From Vibrio barjaei (GTDB lineage Bacteria; Pseudomonadota; Gammaproteobacteria; Enterobacterales; Vibrionaceae): a DNA stretch of 64,000 nucleotides. This document shows, in pieces, positions 43,647 to 52,702 of this stretch (position 1 is its first letter; the number at the start of each line of letters is the position of its first letter). Location of the stretch: positions 186,001-250,000 of the forward strand of contig NZ_LQXO02000005.1 in assembly GCF_001639065.2 (NCBI RefSeq), written 5' to 3'. The notes beneath the pieces are model-generated. The model made no database searches. It saw only the letters and a program-made list of their open reading frames with translations, and was not told where the DNA came from. A program made the translations under genes and the position numbers.

Positions 43647-44022
43647 TGATAACTAACCCTTACACAATAGTGCTAAACCTATACTAGTCGATTAGATCTT
43701 GAAATCGAGTTTAATCACTGACTTAGGTATATCCTAAACGATTAGCTTAATTGTTCTTCATTACATTAAGTATGGAGAACGTAAACCAGCGCTCGGTGCT
43801 CTATTGATTGAAATATAGTCGTTCTGTTGCAGTAAATACAGACGAAGTAAACATTGAAGAAATACTAGCACATTCATTAACTTAATGAATGTAATTATAT
43901 GTATTGCCGGATGATTTAAAGAGCCAATTTGGCGAAGTGTGATTATCTGCTAGAATCTTGAGTTAATTATTCACACTTGTTGCCGATAACGAATAACAAG
44001 CATTAGATGAAATGGGTCAGTT
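43647..44022. other. 376-bp divergent spacer
   Basis: No ORF is supported. It holds a perfect 23-bp palindrome at 43870-43892 and a smaller dyad TTAGG-TATAT-CCTAA at 43723-43737, either of which may be an operator for the divergent genes. Confidence 0.5.
43870..43892. promoter_or_regulatory. Perfect 23-bp palindrome
   Basis: ACATTCATTAA and TTAATGAATGT flank a single central C. It is 131 bases before the 44023 gene and 224 before the PhnD-like gene. No T-tract or upstream gene makes it a terminator; a dimer-binding operator is more likely. Confidence 0.6.
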
Positions 44023-44694
44023 GTGAAAAAGGTAGTGGTTATTGCGTTAGTGGTCGTATCGCTAGTATTAGCTGGTCTTGGTATTGCTCATTATCTGGGC
44101 TATTTCAATCAAGATGAGATGGAAGCGATTGAGCCTCGAACGCATCCTGATTTACAGAATACAAATGAAGATTCGCCTTCTGACATTGTTGTTGAACAAC
44201 CTATCTCCGCTCCTTTGCCAGAATACTATTTTGTGGCGAGATCATTCGAGAACGTCCTAACTCAACCCGACTTCGCTTCCACACCTGATGGTGTGGCGTA
44301 TTATGGTGAAAAGCTAAAAGTTCTTGAGAGAGAGGGGGAGTGGATACGCATTGCGCCTATTTATCAGCTCGAAGAAGGGGCGGATGAAATATCTCAGTGG
44401 GTAAATACGCAGCACCTAGTGACTAAAGAGGTTAACCTGAGCGGCGAACGTTGGTTAAATGTCCTAACTGATTACATTGAAGGCAGCGATGACTTTATGC
44501 TTTATCAAGAAAAATTCTTTGATGCTTCCACTAAGCTGGTAAAGCAAAAGCGATGCAGATTGTCTGATTTTGAAGAACTGAGCGGCTGGGTAAAATCGAT
44601 CAATCATCGAGATAGTGTTTATTTTACCTATTGTGGTGGGATTGAATCGGAGAATAAAGTTTATTTGAATGTCGCGACAGGAGAGTTATTTTAA
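44023..44694 (+). CDS. Membrane-anchored SH3-like protein, unknown function
   Basis: 223 residues from a GTG start; no in-frame ATG is upstream. There is an N-terminal membrane anchor (VVVIALVVVSLVLAGLGIAHYLGYF), an acidic linker, a bacterial SH3-like segment (YYGEKLKVLEREGEWIRIAP), and a C-terminal domain with two cysteines (QKRCRLSDF; FTYCGG). It probably faces the periplasm. Not a family I can name. Confidence 0.65.
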   Translation: MKKVVVIALVVVSLVLAGLGIAHYLGYFNQDEMEAIEPRTHPDLQNTNEDSPSDIVVEQPISAPLPEYYFVARSFENVLTQPDFASTPDGVAYYGEKLKVLEREGEWIRIAPIYQLEEGADEISQWVNTQHLVTKEVNLSGERWLNVLTDYIEGSDDFMLYQEKFFDASTKLVKQKRCRLSDFEELSGWVKSINHRDSVYFTYCGGIESENKVYLNVATGELF

Positions 44695-44725
44695 TCTGCT
44701 GCGATAGAATATTACCGCTAGTAGT

Positions 44726-45121
44726 TTAATAGTCGTCCTGTTCCCTTTCTGCATTTCGAACCATCTCTTTAGCATACTGTTTGAGGCGCTTAAGAGCAGT
44801 GAGATCGCCTCTCTCGATATGCTCTATGGGCGCGTAACCGTTCAAGTTTTTGGCATTGTTTCTGACATTAATGAAGTTGTTGATGAAATGAGAACTTTCA
44901 AACGCGCTACGTAGTAGGCCATCGATTTCAACTACTAAGTGAACGCGCTCAAGTGTTGAAGGTCCAATAGGGACAGTGGCAGGTGTAACTTTTAAGCGTG
45001 CATGTTGTTCAGGCGAAATTTCTAAAATGGCTTCTGTCTGTAAATTAGATGCACCCCACCCATCGAGTACGTTTAACGCGTACTTCACTAAGGTCAATTT
45101 TTCGTTTTGTGACAGTTCCAT
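44726..45121 (-). CDS. Hypothetical protein with DUF2384-like C-terminus
   Basis: 131 residues from ATG 45121, which has AAGGA 6 bases upstream; the ATG two codons earlier is too close. The C-terminal part (FINVRNNAKNLNGYAPIEHI, then ERGDLTALKRL) resembles the toxin-binding domain of MbcA/ParS/Xre antitoxins, and the N-terminal half could hold the helical DNA-binding part. No RES-type toxin gene is adjacent. The assignment is weak. Confidence 0.5.
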   Translation of the reverse strand: MELSQNEKLTLVKYALNVLDGWGASNLQTEAILEISPEQHARLKVTPATVPIGPSTLERVHLVVEIDGLLRSAFESSHFINNFINVRNNAKNLNGYAPIEHIERGDLTALKRLKQYAKEMVRNAEREQDDY

Positions 45122-45279
45122 TGTCATTCCTTTCTACCGTTACTCTTTGACTATAGTTGGCGACAATTATTCCCTCAACATGAAGTAAACCGTTTCTAAT
45201 ATTCGATTTAGTATTTTTTATTTGTCTTTGGGCCGACATAGGCAGATAATGCAGACCTTAGTGTCATGAGGCTAGTTTT

Positions 45280-45747
45280 TTGTCTAAGTTCTATTTGCAG
45301 TTTATTGTTTCTTTGGTTGTTGCGTTTTTCGCGCCGCTAGGGGTTGCTGCGTCTGAATCGGCAAATCAACAGAATTCCTCTTCTGGTATTTCTTTGTGGA
45401 AAGAGCAAGCTTCACTTGGTGTTTCAACAAGGCTTGGTCAGACAACCAGACAAACCCCAACTCCTCAAAAGCCGAAATCAAAGTCATTTGGCGACCATGA
45501 TGCTAAGGCGATACTCACCGTCTGGCGCTGGACTGGTAACAACAATGAGAACCATGAATTAGAAACACCTACTTATAATGTGGTGTTCGATTACAGTTGT
45601 ACAGGCCAACAAGAGTTGCGCAGCGCTGCTGTTAATGAAGCGCTAATAACTCCTTTCTTCTTTAGTTATGTCCAAAGCAACCACCGTATCAGTGGTTGGA
45701 AAGATGGCAACACGCTCTACGTTTTCCTGAATACCCAATACGCATAG
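45280..45747 (+). CDS. Secreted hypothetical protein
   Basis: 155 residues from a TTG start with GAGG 8 bases upstream. The signal peptide ends near GVAASES. The mature protein has a Q/T/P-rich segment, then a small domain (ILTVWRWTGNNNENHE; VVFDYSCTG; FLNTQYA). No family recognised. It lies 107 bases before secD2 and is probably separate. Confidence 0.55.
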   Translation: MSKFYLQFIVSLVVAFFAPLGVAASESANQQNSSSGISLWKEQASLGVSTRLGQTTRQTPTPQKPKSKSFGDHDAKAILTVWRWTGNNNENHELETPTYNVVFDYSCTGQQELRSAAVNEALITPFFFSYVQSNHRISGWKDGNTLYVFLNTQYA

Positions 45748-45854
45748 TTCGTTTTCTACCATAAATTTATCCACCTCTACTCCTATACAATGCATGGATG
45801 AGAGTGGGTGTGATTATCTGTATCAAAAGTTCAGCATAATGCTGAGGGAAAACT

Positions 45855-47678
45855 ATGCGTAAAAAGCCTCAACCGAGAGCAGTATTAAACAAATACTCTA
45901 CTTGGAAATATATCGTTCTTGTCGTGACCTGTGTGGTATTGACTCTAAGTGCTTTACCATCTTGGTACGGCGAGAAGCCTGCTATTGAGCTAAAAGTGAG
46001 CGAGCACAACGAGCATTTAAACTCGGTATTCAAAATCAATTCCTTACTTCATGACGACGGTATCAAACCCGAATCTGTCAGCATGGAAAGCAATGTCGCT
46101 CAACTCGTATTTGACAATGAAGCGGAGCAAACCAAGGCTCGAAATGCACTTGGTGAGTGGGTGGGTAAGGATGACAGCATGTCTTACTCTTACACATCAG
46201 TAGCACCAGAATGGCTCCAAACTATGGGTTTTACGCCAATTAAACTTGGTTTGGACTTACGAGGTGGGGTTCAGTTCTTGTTGAACGTTGACGTTGACCA
46301 GGCGGTTTCTGAGCAGCGTGATGCAGTGGTCGATGAGATTAAGCAAGACTTGCGTAAAGAGCGTATCTTCGGTGTACAAGTTCGCCCTGACACTGATACC
46401 GGCATTCGTATTACTTCAAAAGACAGCGAAGGCGAGATTGCTGTACGTAAATTCGTTAACGCTAACTACCCAGAGTGGCAAGCGAAGGGAGCAGGGGACG
46501 AGCTATCCATTAAGATGAAGGCTCAGAACTATGCAGATTTCCAAAATCTAACCATGCAGCAAAACCTAAAAATCATGCGCCAGCGTATTGAAGAATTAGG
46601 TATCACGGAAGCAATGGTTCAGCGTCAAGGTGAGTCAGGTATTCGTATCGAACTTCCAGGTGTGCAAGACCCATCATTGGCAAAACGCGTGATTGGTGCT
46701 ACAGCGAGTTTGGCTTTCCATGAAGTCAGCACATCATCAAACCCTGTGTCTACGCTTAAAGTGAAAGATGAACAAGGCAAACAGGTTACTTTGGTGAAGA
46801 AGCCAGTATTGACGGGTGAGCACATCGTTAACGCTCGCGTTGGTTTTGACCAAATGCATCGCCCTGAGGTTGATATTTCCCTCGACCACGCTGGTGGTAA
46901 AATGATGAGCGACTTCTCCGCAACGCACATAGGTAAGCCGATGGCGACGGTCTATCGCGAGTACGGCGTGGATGCACGAGGTGAAACTCAGCGTAATGAA
47001 AAAGTCATCAGTGTGGCAACCATTCAATCCCAATTGGGTAGTCAGTTCCGTATCACAGGTTCAGGTAACTTAGAAGAAGCACAGCAACTAGCTCTGCTAC
47101 TTCGTGCCGGCTCTTTGACAGCGCCAGTGACCATTGTTGAAGAGCGTACCATTGGCGCATCTCTCGGTGCGGAAAACATCCAAAATGGTTTTGCGGCTTT
47201 AGCATTAGGTATGGGACTAACTCTGACCTTTATGGCGCTTTGGTATCGTCGATTAGGTTGGGTAGCCAATGTGGCGTTGATTCTAAATATGAGCTGTTTA
47301 TTAGGTCTAATAGCACTGGTGCCGGGTGCCATCTTAACGCTTCCTGGTATTGCTGGTTTGGTACTTACAGTCGGTATGGCGGTAGATACTAATGTACTTA
47401 TTTTTGAGCGTATCAGAGATAAATTAGCGGAAGGGCGTAGCTTTGCTCAAGCGATAGATCAGGGTTTCAATTCTGCAGTGGCAACCATTATGGATGCTAA
47501 TATCACCACCATGATTACGGCGGTGATTCTATATGCCATTGGTAATGGTCCGATTCAAGGGTTCGCATTAACACTGGGCCTTGGTCTGCTAACAAGCATG
47601 TTCACGGGCATTTTCGCATCGCGTGCAATTATTAATTTGAAGTGGGGACGAGACGCTCGTCGTGAGGTGAGGGTTTAA
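45855..47678 (+). CDS. secD: Protein translocase subunit SecD (second paralog)
   Basis: 607-residue SecD with the family opening helix, the conserved IKLGLDLRGGVQFLLNVDVD segment, the P1 periplasmic domain, and five C-terminal helices (VLTVGMAVDTNVLIFERIRDKL). SecDF uses ion flow to pull exported proteins through SecYEG. There is no yajC or tgt upstream, unlike the main locus, so this is the extra copy that vibrios carry. In V. alginolyticus the second SecDF is reported to be proton-driven while the first uses sodium. Confidence 0.93.
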   Translation: MRKKPQPRAVLNKYSTWKYIVLVVTCVVLTLSALPSWYGEKPAIELKVSEHNEHLNSVFKINSLLHDDGIKPESVSMESNVAQLVFDNEAEQTKARNALGEWVGKDDSMSYSYTSVAPEWLQTMGFTPIKLGLDLRGGVQFLLNVDVDQAVSEQRDAVVDEIKQDLRKERIFGVQVRPDTDTGIRITSKDSEGEIAVRKFVNANYPEWQAKGAGDELSIKMKAQNYADFQNLTMQQNLKIMRQRIEELGITEAMVQRQGESGIRIELPGVQDPSLAKRVIGATASLAFHEVSTSSNPVSTLKVKDEQGKQVTLVKKPVLTGEHIVNARVGFDQMHRPEVDISLDHAGGKMMSDFSATHIGKPMATVYREYGVDARGETQRNEKVISVATIQSQLGSQFRITGSGNLEEAQQLALLLRAGSLTAPVTIVEERTIGASLGAENIQNGFAALALGMGLTLTFMALWYRRLGWVANVALILNMSCLLGLIALVPGAILTLPGIAGLVLTVGMAVDTNVLIFERIRDKLAEGRSFAQAIDQGFNSAVATIMDANITTMITAVILYAIGNGPIQGFALTLGLGLLTSMFTGIFASRAIINLKWGRDARREVRV

Positions 47679-47680
47679 TC

Positions 47681-48583
47681 ATGAAAGACTTCTTTAAAAC
47701 TAATATTCGTTCCATTCGATATTTCACCAATGTTCTTTCCATTGCTTTGGTTGTGATTTCGATCATCGCCGTTGGAATGAGAGGATTGAACTTCGGTTTG
47801 GATTTCACTGGTGGCGTTGTGTCTGAGGTGCAACTGGCATCAAATACCAGCCAAAATGAACTGAAACAGACATTAGAACCTGTTTTGGGCGATGGGATTA
47901 CTGTTACTCAGTCAGGAGAAGAAGGACGCTGGACTATTCGTTATGCCGCAGACCAAGGTGCCGCGAAACACGATGAGTTCAAGGAAACACTGCTAAAGGC
48001 ATACCCTGGTTCTACCATTGTCAGTGACAGCATTGTTGGTGCTCAGGTTGGTCAAGATCTTTATGACCAAGGCGGTTTGGCGCTGTTAGTTTGTTTACTT
48101 TGTATTTTAGGCTACTTGAGCTTCCGATTCGAATGGCGTTTGGCTAGTGGTGCTCTGGCGGCACTTCTGCATGATGTCATTTTAGTGTTGGGCTTTTTTG
48201 CGTTAACTCAGATGGAGTTTAACCTTACGGTTTTCGCTGCGATTTTGGCCATTTTGGGTTACTCGCTGAATGACTCGATAATTATTGCAGACCGTATTCG
48301 TGAAATCCTGAAGTTGCGTCCTAATGAGCAAACTGCTGATGTAAGCGACCAAGCGGTTATAGCTACCTTTGCGAGAACAATGGTGACTTCTGGTACCACT
48401 CTGATTACCGTTGCTGCACTTTGGTTATTAGGTGGTGATGCGTTGCAAGGCTTCGCTACGGCAATGTTTATTGGTATTTTCTCCGGTACTTGGTCATCAA
48501 TTTCAATGGGTACCGTTATCCCAGAATGGTTGCACTTAGAAGCGAAACATTACCAACCGATAGAAATAGATACAGCACCTTAG
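47681..48583 (+). CDS. secF: Protein translocase subunit SecF (second paralog)
   Basis: 300 residues with six helices, the SecF core GLNFGLDFTGGVVSEVQL and ILAILGYSLNDSIIIADRIRE. It is two bases after secD, and the pair ends at a strong terminator. Partner of the second SecD. Confidence 0.94.
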   Translation: MKDFFKTNIRSIRYFTNVLSIALVVISIIAVGMRGLNFGLDFTGGVVSEVQLASNTSQNELKQTLEPVLGDGITVTQSGEEGRWTIRYAADQGAAKHDEFKETLLKAYPGSTIVSDSIVGAQVGQDLYDQGGLALLVCLLCILGYLSFRFEWRLASGALAALLHDVILVLGFFALTQMEFNLTVFAAILAILGYSLNDSIIIADRIREILKLRPNEQTADVSDQAVIATFARTMVTSGTTLITVAALWLLGGDALQGFATAMFIGIFSGTWSSISMGTVIPEWLHLEAKHYQPIEIDTAP

Positions 48584-48605
48584 ACAGTATTTGGAGTTGC
48601 TTACG

Positions 48606-48635
48606 AAAAACCGCCAATATCTGGCGGTTTTTTTT
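48606..48635 (+). terminator. Terminator after secF
   Basis: AAAAACCGCCA/TGGCGGTTTTT stem (48606-48616 with 48622-48632, 5-base loop) with a T-run. Confidence 0.93.
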
Positions 48636-48652
48636 GTTCCAAGTTAAGTTCC

Positions 48653-51600
48653 TTAACTGAGATACTTACTTTCATCAACCTCATCAATCTGCGTAGGGGC
48701 TAGGAATCGCTTCGCATACGTCATATATACACGACTCTTAATAAATAACTGGAATACTTCCATATCAACGTGCTCTTCCAGTGCCATCTTGTGCAAAATA
48801 TCCAAAGATTCACTGATGGTTTTAGCTTTCTTATATGGCCTATCTGCAGCTGTAAGAGCCTCAAAAATATCCGCTACGGCTAAGATACGCTCTGGGATTG
48901 ACAGCTCGTCTCCGGTTAAGCGTCTAGGATAGCCGTCTCCCCTCATTGTTTCATGGTGAGTGGTCGCGATTCGTTCCACGTTTTTGAGATCTTCAGGGAA
49001 CGGGATACTGCTCAGCATCTTGATACCAGCAATCATATGTTCGTTAATTTTGAAGCGCTCTTCTTGCGTCAATGTTCCTCTTGAAACGGAGAGGTTATAA
49101 ATCTCGCCAAGGTTATATAGGTGTTCAGGAACATTCATATTGATGCCAAGCTTTTCATCTAGCTCGTAATCTGTAGAACGAGTGATGATATGTTCTGGTC
49201 TATCACTTAGTAGTGGTTCACAAGCAGACGACCCAGTTTCTGCTGATAGACGTTGTTCTTCTAACGGTGACAAACCAAGGTAACGATCAAAGTGGCTGGT
49301 CCAAGTTTGTTTGCCTATTTCGGTAATGCGAACTTTGTCTTGCTCATTGATAAACTCATTGCCAACATTCAATTGGGCAATAAAGCTAAATTGCTCTAGT
49401 AGCTCTTCTTGACGTTGTTTGAGATTCTGTTTCGCGTCAGCGGTCAAGTTTGGCTGCTTCAACTGAACGTTTAGTGCCGTAATTTCAGCATCGCGCCACA
49501 ACACTTCAAAACGAGTTCGGATTTCATGAATTCGGTTGTAGTTGGTTTCTAACTTGGTTCCCTTATCGACCACATATTCTGGCGTGGTGATTTTTCCGCA
49601 ATCGTGCAACCAAGCGGCAATACGAAACTCCCTACGCTTAGCATCGTTTTCGAATTCAAATGACTCAAAGACGCCATCGTTCGATAGCTCAGCAGCATCG
49701 CTTAGGAGGAACGCAAGTTCTGGGACTCGTAGACAGTGTGCGCCCGTGTAGGGAGATTTCTCATCGACTGCACGCGCGATAAGCTGAATGATTGCCTCGA
49801 TAAATGCATCCTGCGAGCGTTGGAATGCATCTAAAGACTGCGACATATCATAGATAGCATGAGATAACTCATTTACTTCCCTAACAGAACTGTTGAACGC
49901 CTTCACTTTATGGTATTGGCGGTGTTTAATTCGCTTAGTTTGCAGGAGCAGTTTCTTGATTGGACTGGACATCGGGGTGCTGATGCGCCATACAAGAGGA
50001 ATCATGATAACGAGTGCAGCCAAGGTCCAGAGAGAGCTATTGATAATGTACTGATAGGCACTACCTAGAAGTTTCTTTTCCGGTATGGTCAGTACGAAAT
50101 ATTCTTGAGGTGTGTCGTTAACTTCAGTGATATAAACAAAGTGCTTTTGTCCCTTTATATCGACAGAGGAGATCTTTTCATGAAAGCTTGGATCTTCCAA
50201 CATAGAGAGCAACCGATTTGAAGGAATATGGCTAGTGTGGTGTTGGTCGCTATTAAGCCAATTGTTTGCTAATACGGTACGCACTTTCTCCTGGTCAAGG
50301 TAGGTTAACGCCTGATTAATCAGTTCTATGTATGGCTTAAGCTGCTCATTAGCAACAAAAACGAAGTCAGCTGGAAAGGCAGGATGTTTTTCTAATGATT
50401 GAATCGTCAAATCATAGTTAATCAGCTTTTCGACTTTACTTTTGATTACAGGTGCGACATCAACAATGCCTACTATTTTTTGGGTCTGTACATCTTCGAA
50501 CGCTTCATCATAAGTATCGTAGGTATAGACGGTGATACTCGGGTAATCTTTTCTTAGTTGCTCGACAATAGACCAACCACCGAGGAAACCAACCGTTCTG
50601 CCTTTGAGGTCATCCCACGAGGTTATATGTGGTGCGTTTTGATGCGTCGCAATGGCGTAATCAAGAGAGTAGAGGGTGTCACTTTCGATACTGTTATCAG
50701 AGACATTATTATCACTGGCGATAGATTGCAGAATATCAATTTTGCCCAGACGAAAGTCGTTAACGAGTTCCTGCCAGCTTCGTCCATTGATGTACTCAAA
50801 TTGTAGTCCGGTGGCGTCTGAGATTAGCGTGAATAAGTCGATGGCCAGTCCGTCCGGATTGCCAACCACAGTAAAATCGATAGGTTCCCAATCCAACTGA
50901 TTTGATACCTTGAGCACAGGGGAGTTGAGCACAAGATCAAGCTGCGTATTTGTTAGTGGCATTTTATCGATGAAGGGTAGGCTATTCGCTGTGTCTGATA
51001 GAGTGTTTGTGCCAATAATCCGGCCCTCGCTATCCGTAATGTAAGCATCCGCTCCCTCCAACGCTACATTATCAGACAAGCTATCTTCAAAGTGTTCATT
51101 TAGTGACGCGAGTGCGATATCGACGCCAATGACAGCCTTGAGGCTTGGTATCTTTCGAGAAAATGTTTGGCCAGTGACTCGTAAGTTATGAAAGAGATAT
51201 GGTGTCGTTTTATAGACCTCATCTTCGGAGGCACGTGTGTACCATCCCCTTCGAGTTGGGTAAAAAATACTGACTTCTTCTTGCTCTCTACTGAGTTCAA
51301 AACTATCGAAGTAGAATCGTGTGCGTTTGAGTCGGTTTCCATCGGTATCATTGGAATGTTCGATAACCATCCAAGATTCACCTTCAAGTAGGTTCAATTT
51401 ATCTGAGATGTATTTAGGTTTCAGATTAATGAGTTGAAGAAAGTCATCATTATCAAATCCGATATAAATGCTATGGATAAACGGGTTTCCGAGAAATGTG
51501 GCTCCAAATAGCTCTATCAGTTCCGAAGGAGTCTTCTCACTTAACTGGGTACTCAGCAGGTATCCCAGTTGAACCGCGGATTGTTCTCCGACTTGATCGA

Positions 51601-51796
51601 TTTGTTCTAATCGCTGTGAAACCAGTGACGAAATCAACTGGTAGTTTGCTAAGGCATGGTTGACTTCGCGTTCTTTAGTAAGCGAATAAATGACGGTAGC
51701 CGAAATTAACGCTGTAGCTGTGATAGCGAGAGTAAACAATAACGCTACAACGCGGCGTATGGAGAGTTTGCTAGATGTTTTGTTTTTCTTGGACAT
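48653..51796 (-). CDS. Hybrid sensor: Cache + SBP_bac_3 + HAMP + HD-GYP phosphodiesterase
   Basis: About 1,047 residues. TM1 (VVALLFTLAITATALISATVI) leads into a dCache domain (VSIFYPTRRGWYTRA), then a periplasmic amino-acid-type solute-binding domain (NPDGLAIDLFTLISDATG; DILQSIASD), TM2 near residue 595, a HAMP-like linker, and HD-GYP. The HD-GYP part keeps HCLRVPELA, HDCGK and HHETMRGDGYP with ADIFEALTAADRPYK, so c-di-GMP hydrolysis is likely. About 170 residues separate HDCGK from the GYP part, far more than in classic HD-GYP domains. ATG 51796 is chosen; GTG 51808 is possible. Confidence 0.88.
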   Translation of the reverse strand: MSKKNKTSSKLSIRRVVALLFTLAITATALISATVIYSLTKEREVNHALANYQLISSLVSQRLEQIDQVGEQSAVQLGYLLSTQLSEKTPSELIELFGATFLGNPFIHSIYIGFDNDDFLQLINLKPKYISDKLNLLEGESWMVIEHSNDTDGNRLKRTRFYFDSFELSREQEEVSIFYPTRRGWYTRASEDEVYKTTPYLFHNLRVTGQTFSRKIPSLKAVIGVDIALASLNEHFEDSLSDNVALEGADAYITDSEGRIIGTNTLSDTANSLPFIDKMPLTNTQLDLVLNSPVLKVSNQLDWEPIDFTVVGNPDGLAIDLFTLISDATGLQFEYINGRSWQELVNDFRLGKIDILQSIASDNNVSDNSIESDTLYSLDYAIATHQNAPHITSWDDLKGRTVGFLGGWSIVEQLRKDYPSITVYTYDTYDEAFEDVQTQKIVGIVDVAPVIKSKVEKLINYDLTIQSLEKHPAFPADFVFVANEQLKPYIELINQALTYLDQEKVRTVLANNWLNSDQHHTSHIPSNRLLSMLEDPSFHEKISSVDIKGQKHFVYITEVNDTPQEYFVLTIPEKKLLGSAYQYIINSSLWTLAALVIMIPLVWRISTPMSSPIKKLLLQTKRIKHRQYHKVKAFNSSVREVNELSHAIYDMSQSLDAFQRSQDAFIEAIIQLIARAVDEKSPYTGAHCLRVPELAFLLSDAAELSNDGVFESFEFENDAKRREFRIAAWLHDCGKITTPEYVVDKGTKLETNYNRIHEIRTRFEVLWRDAEITALNVQLKQPNLTADAKQNLKQRQEELLEQFSFIAQLNVGNEFINEQDKVRITEIGKQTWTSHFDRYLGLSPLEEQRLSAETGSSACEPLLSDRPEHIITRSTDYELDEKLGINMNVPEHLYNLGEIYNLSVSRGTLTQEERFKINEHMIAGIKMLSSIPFPEDLKNVERIATTHHETMRGDGYPRRLTGDELSIPERILAVADIFEALTAADRPYKKAKTISESLDILHKMALEEHVDMEVFQLFIKSRVYMTYAKRFLAPTQIDEVDESKYLS

Positions 51797-51925
51797 GACC
51801 ACTGACACTTTCTACAACAAAGGGATAGCGTGAGCTTTAATAAGCTGATTCTACTCTATTTGTTTCATTTTCTTGGAGTAAATTAACTATAGTAGAAATC
51901 ATGTGGTTAAGAAGGAAAATAAAAA

Positions 51926-51945
51926 AGCCCCGCATGAGCGGGGCT
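51926..51945 (-). terminator. Terminator of the nap operon
   Basis: AGCCCCGC/GCGGGGCT stem with an ATGA loop, followed on the minus strand by a T6 run. Confidence 0.93.
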
Positions 51946-51952
51946 AAGAGCT

Positions 51953-52087
51953 TTATTGCTGTTTGTCTTTACTAAGAGATAATAACCACAGCGAAACCGC
52001 GGCTACACCTACAAAGCCAGACAATATGATGACTGGCATAGCAGCGTAACCAAGTACGTGCCAAATCACCGATTCTAATGTACTCAT
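51953..52087 (-). CDS. Tiny nap-linked membrane protein (TIGR02808-type)
   Basis: 44 residues: MSTLESVIWHVLGYAA, then one hydrophobic helix, ending SLSKDKQQ. GGAGC lies 6 bases before the ATG. It is the last gene of napFDABC and 10 bases after napC. It fits the very short family described near periplasmic nitrate reductase genes in Vibrio and Photobacterium (TIGR02808, from memory). It may assist assembly or stability of the NapC electron-transfer complex. Confidence 0.82.
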   Translation of the reverse strand: MSTLESVIWHVLGYAAMPVIILSGFVGVAAVSLWLLSLSKDKQQ

Positions 52088-52097
52088 TCAGTGCTCC

Positions 52098-52676
52098 TTA
52101 TTGCCAGCCTTCAACATCTTTCATATCAGGCAGTTTGTGTGCGATACCTTTGTGGCAATCAACACAAGTTTTATCGCCAGATGCAAGTGCAGTAGAGTGT
52201 TGCTGCACGCTTCGTGGCCCTTGCTCGGAAAAGTCCATGTAATCAAATTCATGACAGTTACGGCACTCAAGTGAGTCATTAGCTTTGAGTCGAGCCCATT
52301 CCCGTTCAGCTAGGTGTCCACGTCGTGCTTGGAACTTCTCGGGAGTATCGATGGTTTTTAATACATAATGTGCAAACAACTCTTTCGAAGCTTGAACCTT
52401 ACGAACAATTTTGTCTGTCCAGTTGTGAGGAACGTGACAGTCAGAGCAGATTGCACGAACACCAGAGCGGTTCGAATAGTGAATTGTCTCTTGGATCTCA
52501 GCAACAATTGGTGCGTGACATCCAGAACAGAACTCTTCGGTATTTGTTGCTTCCATACCCGTATTGAAAGCACCCCAAAATAGTAGACCGCCGGCGAAAC
52601 CAAGGAATAGAACAACACCAGCTGCTGCTTTACTTGGTGACTTTAAACGAGTCCAAAACGCTTTAAGAAATTTCAT
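52098..52676 (-). CDS. napC: Tetraheme cytochrome c NapC
   Basis: 192-residue NapC/NirT protein: one N-terminal membrane anchor and four CxxCH motifs (CSGCH, CSDCH, CRNCH, CVDCH). It oxidises quinol in the inner membrane and feeds electrons to NapAB. Confidence 0.97.
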   Translation of the reverse strand: MKFLKAFWTRLKSPSKAAAGVVLFLGFAGGLLFWGAFNTGMEATNTEEFCSGCHAPIVAEIQETIHYSNRSGVRAICSDCHVPHNWTDKIVRKVQASKELFAHYVLKTIDTPEKFQARRGHLAEREWARLKANDSLECRNCHEFDYMDFSEQGPRSVQQHSTALASGDKTCVDCHKGIAHKLPDMKDVEGWQ

Positions 52677-52702
52677 ATATAGCCTCTCTTAATACTTCGT
52701 GG

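Noticed and set aside
43723..43737. Dyad TTAGG-TATAT-CCTAA as a separate operator finding
   Set aside because: Five-base arms in AT-rich DNA are expected by chance; the nearby 23-bp palindrome is much stronger.
45266..45340. Short ATG-started frame (MRLVFCLSSIC...) overlapping the secreted hypothetical gene
   Set aside because: It stops after about 24 residues; the TTG-started frame continues into a plausible secreted protein.
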